NCBI RefSeq assembly: GCF_016862315.1
Contig: NZ_BOMS01000136.1
Coordinates: 1 to 64,000 of the forward strand
DNA length: 64,000 nt
From: Actinoplanes palleronii
Lineage (GTDB): Bacteria; Actinomycetota; Actinomycetes; Mycobacteriales; Micromonosporaceae
Direction: 5' to 3'
Positions within the stretch are counted from its first letter, which is position 1; each line of letters opens with the position of its first letter. The notes beneath the pieces are model-generated. The model ran no database searches. It saw only the letters and a list, made by a program, of their open reading frames with translations, and was not told the origin of the DNA. Of the stretch, positions 59,755-64,000 are shown one piece after another. The translations under genes were made by a program, and so were the position numbers.

Positions 59755-60612
59755 TTACTTCTTGTGGGCGGCAGGCGCCGCGCTCTCCTGTCCGGCCTCG
59801 TCGGCCGCGCCCTGCTCGTCCTGACCGGCCGCGTCGTCACCGGCGGCGGCGTCGTCACCGGCCGCGCCCTGCTCGCCCGCGTTCTGGTCCTCGGCGGCGC
59901 CCTGGTCGTCAGCGGCGCCGGCACCGGCCGCCACCACGGCCTTCGCGTCGGCGAGGGCCAGGCACGCCTGCAGCAGGGTGGCCTGTGCCGAGGTCACCGC
60001 GGCTGCCGCGGCGTCGTTCGCCGCCGCACCCTGGTCGCCCGCGTTCTGGTCCTCGGCAGCACCCTGCTCGCCGGCAGCGCCCTGCTCCTCCGCGGCACCG
60101 GCCGCGTCGTCGGCGGCAGCCTCGGACGGCGCGGCGGCGGCGCCCTTGTCCGCGGCCTTGCCGGCCTTGCCCTTCAGCGACTTCACGTACTTCTTCGCCA
60201 GCTTCTTGTTCGCGGCCTTGTTCTCCGCCGCGCTCTGCTCGGCGGCAGCCCCGGCCTGTTCGCCGGCGGCCGCGGCGGCGTCCAGCGCGAACTGGTCGCA
60301 CGACGCCTCCAGGGCCTGCGCCGAGGCGACCGCCGCCTGGCCCGCGTCCTGTTCCGCCGCGACCGGCTTCAGCTCCTCGCCGTCGCAGACCACACTGCCC
60401 GCGTTCACCTGCAGGTCCTGGCATTGAGAGACGTCGAACTGCTGACCGTCCACGCTCACCAGGTTGGCTGCCTTGGGCTGGGTGCTCGCGTTGGCGAGCT
60501 GAACCCCGGCCACTCCGGTGGCCACCAGCACCCCCGCGACCACTACCGCGCCGATCGTCTTCCGCCGGTTCCCCGGGTTGCCCTGGTTACGTCGGTACGT
60601 GCGCGACCTCAT
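59755..60612 (-). CDS. Ala-rich secreted or anchored protein of low complexity
   Basis: A 285-residue protein starting at ATG with GAGGAG 6 bp upstream. A basic N-terminus and one hydrophobic helix (about 18-40) suggest export. The mature part has two Cys-containing segments (QCQDLQVNAGSVVC; later SC and AC) between Ala/Gly/Gln/Glu/Asp-rich repeats such as EQGAAEDQNAGDQGAA and DDAAAGDDAAGQ. A Lys-rich helix (NKKLAKKYVKSLKGKAGKAADKG) lies in the middle. I do not recognise it; it looks like a surface-exposed, flexible protein. Confidence 0.72.
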   Translation of the reverse strand: MRSRTYRRNQGNPGNRRKTIGAVVVAGVLVATGVAGVQLANASTQPKAANLVSVDGQQFDVSQCQDLQVNAGSVVCDGEELKPVAAEQDAGQAAVASAQALEASCDQFALDAAAAAGEQAGAAAEQSAAENKAANKKLAKKYVKSLKGKAGKAADKGAAAAPSEAAADDAAGAAEEQGAAGEQGAAEDQNAGDQGAAANDAAAAAVTSAQATLLQACLALADAKAVVAAGAGAADDQGAAEDQNAGEQGAAGDDAAAGDDAAGQDEQGAADEAGQESAAPAAHKK

Positions 60613-60862
60613 GATCACTCCTCGTCGTTGGACGTCGATGTTCACCGGTTGGGGGGCCATACGGGGCCTGCGGCGTGGGCGGTTCAACGCGGTTTCGCCG
60701 GAGGCCCTCCCGGAGCCCCTCGAAGCGGTCACAAAAGCGCAGGTCAGAGGCGTGTTCCGCAACCGCTGAAAAAATTTGCCGGATTCGAGCGAACGGGTGG
60801 TGTCGATACGCCGGATTCCGTCCGCGGCGACCGGAACCGGTCACTCCGGCATGATCACGGGT

Positions 60863-61522
60863 ATGGAACCGGTGGATGTCGCCCGTGAACTCGTCGCTGA
60901 TCGCTTCCCGGACGCCGCGTGGGCGCTGCTGACCGGCAGCGTGGTCGGACCGCACCGGACCGCCGGCTCCGATCTGGACATCGTGGTGATGGACGAGTCC
61001 GATCCGGGGCATCGGGAGAGCCTGCGCTACCGGGGGTGGCCGGTGGAGTTGTTCGTGCACACCCGGGAACGGCTCGACGGTTTCCTGGAGCGGGAGAAGG
61101 CCCAGCGTAAGCCGAGCGCGCACCGGATGCTGGCGCACGGCGTGGTCCTGTTCGGCGACCCGGGCGACCTGCCGTCCCGGTGTGCGCGGGTGCTCGCCGA
61201 GGGCCCGGGCCCGTTGACCGGCGCCCAGCACGACTGGCTGCGCTACAGCCTGACCGACGGCCTGGACGACCTCCAGCACGCGACCGACCCGGGTGAACGC
61301 ACCGTGATCGCCGCTGGACTGTGGACCGGCACCGGCGAGGCGGTGCTGTCGCTGGCCGGCCGGTGGGTCAGCTCCGGCAAGTGGCTGCTGCGCGAGCTGC
61401 GCGAACACGACCCGGAGTTCGCCGAGCGCTGGCTCGCGGCGCGGGACGACCCGGCCGCGCTCGCCGGCGAGGTGCTGACGAGCGCGGGCGGCCCGCTGTT
61501 CGAGGGGTACCGGGCGGATTAG
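60863..61522 (+). CDS. Nucleotidyltransferase-like protein
   Basis: A 219-residue protein of the MNT/ANT nucleotidyltransferase fold. The active-site pattern GSVVGPHRTAGSDLDIVV (24-41, G-S ... D-x-D) is clear, with a third acidic site likely in VELFVHTRE. The C-terminal 90 residues are helical, as in aminoglycoside- or HEPN-type partners. ATG at 60863 has CATGAT 7 bp before it; an ATG at 60851 is possible. It might modify a small molecule or a protein; target unknown. Confidence 0.78.
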   Translation: MEPVDVARELVADRFPDAAWALLTGSVVGPHRTAGSDLDIVVMDESDPGHRESLRYRGWPVELFVHTRERLDGFLEREKAQRKPSAHRMLAHGVVLFGDPGDLPSRCARVLAEGPGPLTGAQHDWLRYSLTDGLDDLQHATDPGERTVIAAGLWTGTGEAVLSLAGRWVSSGKWLLRELREHDPEFAERWLAARDDPAALAGEVLTSAGGPLFEGYRAD

Positions 61523-61575
61523 GCGTGATCATGACCCGCAGGTGCGGGTGGCTGACGGCCGCGGCGTGACCGTGC

Positions 61576-62469
61576 TCAGCGGCGCCGGCTGAGTGCCACG
61601 CCGACCAGGGCGACCGCGCCACCGGCCAGGGCCAGGGGATGGGGAGTTTCGGACAGCAGCGGCCACGCCATCAGGATGGTCAGCGGCGGCACCAGGTAGG
61701 TGGTGACGCCGAGGCGCCCGGCGTTCATCCGGGTCAGCGCGTACGCCCAGGTGCCGAACGCCACAGCGGTCGGCACCACGCCGAGATAGACCACCCCGGC
61801 GATCGAACCGGCCGGCGCGTCCCGCAGGTCGTCGATCAGCCCGCCGGTGAACGGCAACGTCGTGATCATGCCAACCGTGCAGGCCATCTGGGTGACCTGC
61901 AGCGCGGGCAGCCGCCGCAGCGCGGGCTTCTGCAGGGTGACGCCGATCGCCCAGGCGGCCGCCGAGAGCAGGCAGAGCGCGACACCGAGCGGGTCGGCGG
62001 CGGTGTCACCGTGCCCGGCGAAGCCGATCAGCAGCACGCCGCAGAACGCCACGCCGATGCCGATCAGCAGGCTGCGCGGGAAGCCCTCGCCGAGGAACGC
62101 GCCCGCCAGCAGAGCGATCAAAATCGGACCGACGTTGACGAGCATGGCCGAGGTGCCGGCGTCCAGGCGTTGCTCGGCGGCGTTCAGCGCGACGTTGTAG
62201 AAGCCGAACCAGACGATCCCGCAGCCGATCACCAGAGCCCACTCGCGTCCGGTCGGTTTCACCCAGCTGCGGGTGGCGAGCAGGGCGAGGGTGAGCGCGA
62301 TCGTCCCGGTGGCGAGGCGGCCGAGCGCGAGCGGGCCGGCGTCGAAGTGGGCGTGCACGGCGCGGATCGCGACGAACGCGGAGGCCCAGGCGGTGATGGT
62401 GATCAGGACCGCGACGAGCACGGTGACGGGTGGGCGGACGCGGGTGTCGGACACGGCGGGGACGGACAT
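61576..62469 (-). CDS. EamA/DMT-family transporter
   Basis: A 297-residue membrane protein with ten helices in two EamA repeats, as in drug/metabolite exporters of the DMT superfamily: WASAFVAIRAVHAHFDAGPLALGRL in the first half, and VVYLGVVPTAVAFGTWAYALTRM in the second. ATG at 62469 follows a TACGGT box 6 bp upstream. Likely exports amino acids or similar small molecules. Convergent with the nucleotidyltransferase gene. Confidence 0.87.
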   Translation of the reverse strand: MSVPAVSDTRVRPPVTVLVAVLITITAWASAFVAIRAVHAHFDAGPLALGRLATGTIALTLALLATRSWVKPTGREWALVIGCGIVWFGFYNVALNAAEQRLDAGTSAMLVNVGPILIALLAGAFLGEGFPRSLLIGIGVAFCGVLLIGFAGHGDTAADPLGVALCLLSAAAWAIGVTLQKPALRRLPALQVTQMACTVGMITTLPFTGGLIDDLRDAPAGSIAGVVYLGVVPTAVAFGTWAYALTRMNAGRLGVTTYLVPPLTILMAWPLLSETPHPLALAGGAVALVGVALSRRR

Positions 62470-62481
62470 GGGGTCACCGTA
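62470..62481 (-). promoter_or_regulatory. Putative -10 box for the EamA gene
   Basis: On the minus strand TACGGT (62476-62481) lies 6 bp before the ATG at 62469. Confidence 0.45.
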
Positions 62482-62531
62482 GAGCCGGAACTGTTCGGCC
62501 GTCGCCGCAGTATCGCGACGACGGCCGGGGA

Positions 62532-64000
62532 TCACCGGGCGCGGGCGCCGAGCAGGGCGCTCAGGCCCCCGGCCCGCTGCAGTTTCTGCCAGCCGAGGCG
62601 GATGCCGCCGAGCGCCGCGAGGGTCGACTGGATCAGCACCAGATACATCAGCTGGCGATAGACGAACTGCTGGATCGGCACCCGCCAGATCGGCCGCAGC
62701 GATTCCGCGTCGAGCCGGAACGCATAGACCGTGCTGAACACCTGGACGGCCAGCATGGTGAGCCAGGCGAGCACCGTTTCGGCCGGATTCAGGAACAGCA
62801 GCCCGTAAATCAGGAAAACGTCGATGAGCGGCGACAACAACGGCATCAGGGTCTGGAACAACGCGAGATTGAGCAATCCCCGCCGTCCGAAACTGCCCTT
62901 CTCCACCACTGCCCGGCGGTGCTTCCACATCGCCTGCATGGTGCCGTAACTCCACCGGTAGCGCTGCCGCCACAACTGCCCGACGGTGGCCGGCGCCTCG
63001 GTCCAGGCCCGCGCCCGCTCCTCGTAGACCACCCGCCAGCCGGCCCGGACGATCGCCATGGTCAGGTCGGTGTCCTCGGCCAGGGTGTCGTCGCTGAGCC
63101 CGTCGACCTGCCGCAACGCCTCGGTCCGGAACGCGCCCACGGCACCCGGGACGGTCGCCATGCAGCCCATCACGTCCTGCGCGCGCCGGTCGACGCTGAA
63201 GCCGACCACGTACTCGATGTGCTGCCAGAGCGCGATCATCCCGGTCCGGTTGGCGATCTTCGCGTTGCCGGCGACCGCCCCGATCGCGGGGTCGGCGAAC
63301 GGCTGGACCAGCAGGCGTACGGTGTCCGGCTCGAACACCGTGTCGCCGTCCATCATCACCACGACGTCGGTGTCCGCGGCCGCGATGCCGGCGTTCAGGG
63401 CGGCCGGCTTGCCACTGTTGGGCTGGCGGAGCACTGTCACGCCGGGCAGCCCGAGGGACTCGGCGATCTCGGCGGTGCCGTCCGTGGACCCGTCGTCGAC
63501 CACGATGATCCGTACCGGATGGGTGCTCGCCACCAGCGAACCGAGAGTGTCGGCGATGCATTCCTTCTCGTTGTAGGCCGGCACGATCACCGTGACCGGC
63601 TCGGTGAACACCGGCCCCCAGCGGTGCCCGGACCTGCCGCGGCGGGCGTGCCGCCGGCCCAGGACCAGCATGAACAGCAACCGCGCCACGGTCAGTACCC
63701 CGAAGATCAGCAGCAGCCCGGAGAACCACACCGACACGTGCGTGGCGATCTGCACCGCGCCGACCAGGCCCAGCCCGAGCGCCTGCTCACCCGCTGTCGC
63801 ATCCGGGTTGACCGTCGCCATCCCGGAGACCGCGGCCACCGTGGTGAACGTGTACCCCTCGGCGAGCAGCGCCGGGATCACCTCGCGCAGCGCGTCGGCG
63901 GTCAGCGACCGGTCCCCGCCGCCGTCGTGGAAGAGCAGCACCGCCCCCGCGCCGTCGTCCGGAGTCACCGCCTCGACGATGTCGTCGACCGTGACGTCTT
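62532..64000 (-). CDS. Bifunctional polysaccharide deacetylase / GT2 glycosyltransferase (5' partial)
   Basis: The gene runs off the right edge; 489 codons are visible. The first 50 visible residues, including VLLFHDGGGDRSLTADALR, look like the end of a NodB-type polysaccharide deacetylase domain. A membrane helix pair (about 75-105) precedes a GT2 domain with VIVPAYNEKECI, VVDDGSTDGTAEI, the DxD in MMDGDTVFE, the EDTDL acid/base motif and RQRYRWSYG (the QxxRW motif), followed by several helices. This arrangement is that of processive cell-surface polysaccharide synthases. A GTG at 63968 is in frame, but the upstream frame is open, so I treat the CDS as partial. Confidence 0.88.
   Translation of the reverse strand, partial: DVTVDDIVEAVTPDDGAGAVLLFHDGGGDRSLTADALREVIPALLAEGYTFTTVAAVSGMATVNPDATAGEQALGLGLVGAVQIATHVSVWFSGLLLIFGVLTVARLLFMLVLGRRHARRGRSGHRWGPVFTEPVTVIVPAYNEKECIADTLGSLVASTHPVRIIVVDDGSTDGTAEIAESLGLPGVTVLRQPNSGKPAALNAGIAAADTDVVVMMDGDTVFEPDTVRLLVQPFADPAIGAVAGNAKIANRTGMIALWQHIEYVVGFSVDRRAQDVMGCMATVPGAVGAFRTEALRQVDGLSDDTLAEDTDLTMAIVRAGWRVVYEERARAWTEAPATVGQLWRQRYRWSYGTMQAMWKHRRAVVEKGSFGRRGLLNLALFQTLMPLLSPLIDVFLIYGLLFLNPAETVLAWLTMLAVQVFSTVYAFRLDAESLRPIWRVPIQQFVYRQLMYLVLIQSTLAALGGIRLGWQKLQRAGGLSALLGARAR

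Overview
This is a 64 kb stretch of chromosome from a very GC-rich actinomycete, most likely a member of the Micromonosporaceae close to Actinoplanes. This placement rests on three things: base composition and codon use, the gene order of the conserved backbone, and protein wording typical of the family. A solitary chemoreceptor also fits a genus with motile spores. No tRNA or rRNA gene, CRISPR array, transposase or phage gene was seen.

Layout. 1-9.3 kb: the end of a repeat-rich TPR protein, a HAD phosphatase, a chemoreceptor island, a histone-like tail protein, then tlyA and nadK. 9.3-21.9 kb: recN, steA, steB, and a run of cell-envelope genes (MraY-like transferase, MurJ-family flippase, GT4 glycosyltransferase, large membrane protein with an outer domain) leading into pyrG and a Nudix ADP-ribose pyrophosphatase. 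21.9-32.1 kb: an accessory block with a HEAT-repeat protein, MFS pump, HxlR-controlled reductase, mycothiol-dependent enzyme, secreted CBM2-GH5 cellulase behind a CebR-type operator, a DUF574 methyltransferase and a protein ending in a barstar domain. 32.1-35.9 kb: ald, xerD, parA and an M50-like membrane protein. 35.9-41 kb: a second accessory block with two DJ-1/PfpI genes, a zinc-ribbon/membrane-protein pair, a 61-bp tandem repeat array and a 20-residue lysine-rich microgene with its own terminator. 41-43.9 kb: scpA, scpB and rluB. 43.9-64 kb: mainly accessory metabolism, including a purple acid phosphatase, a MatB-like ligase, an RtcB2-PrfH RNA/ribosome repair pair, two paralogous unknown proteins, an esterase, a LysR-MFS pair, oxidoreductases, a ricin-like secreted protein and a truncated deacetylase-glycosyltransferase.

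The backbone (tlyA-nadK-recN-steA-steB ... pyrG-nudix ... ald-xerD-parA ... scpA-scpB-rluB) is the usual actinobacterial order. It links rRNA methylation, DNA repair, cell division, envelope building and chromosome segregation. Many of its genes overlap by 4 bp (ATGA/GTGA), indicating translational coupling. Many single genes outside these operons have a TANNNT box 6-7 bp before the start codon and no Shine-Dalgarno, as expected for leaderless transcripts.

Most notable: the RtcB2-PrfH pair with a minisatellite-encoded tail on RtcB2; an apparent CTG start for xerD; two arrays of a 61-bp tandem repeat; a palindromic repeat family at three loci; the lysine-rich microgene; and the envelope operon that looks like a lipid-linked glycan assembly line.
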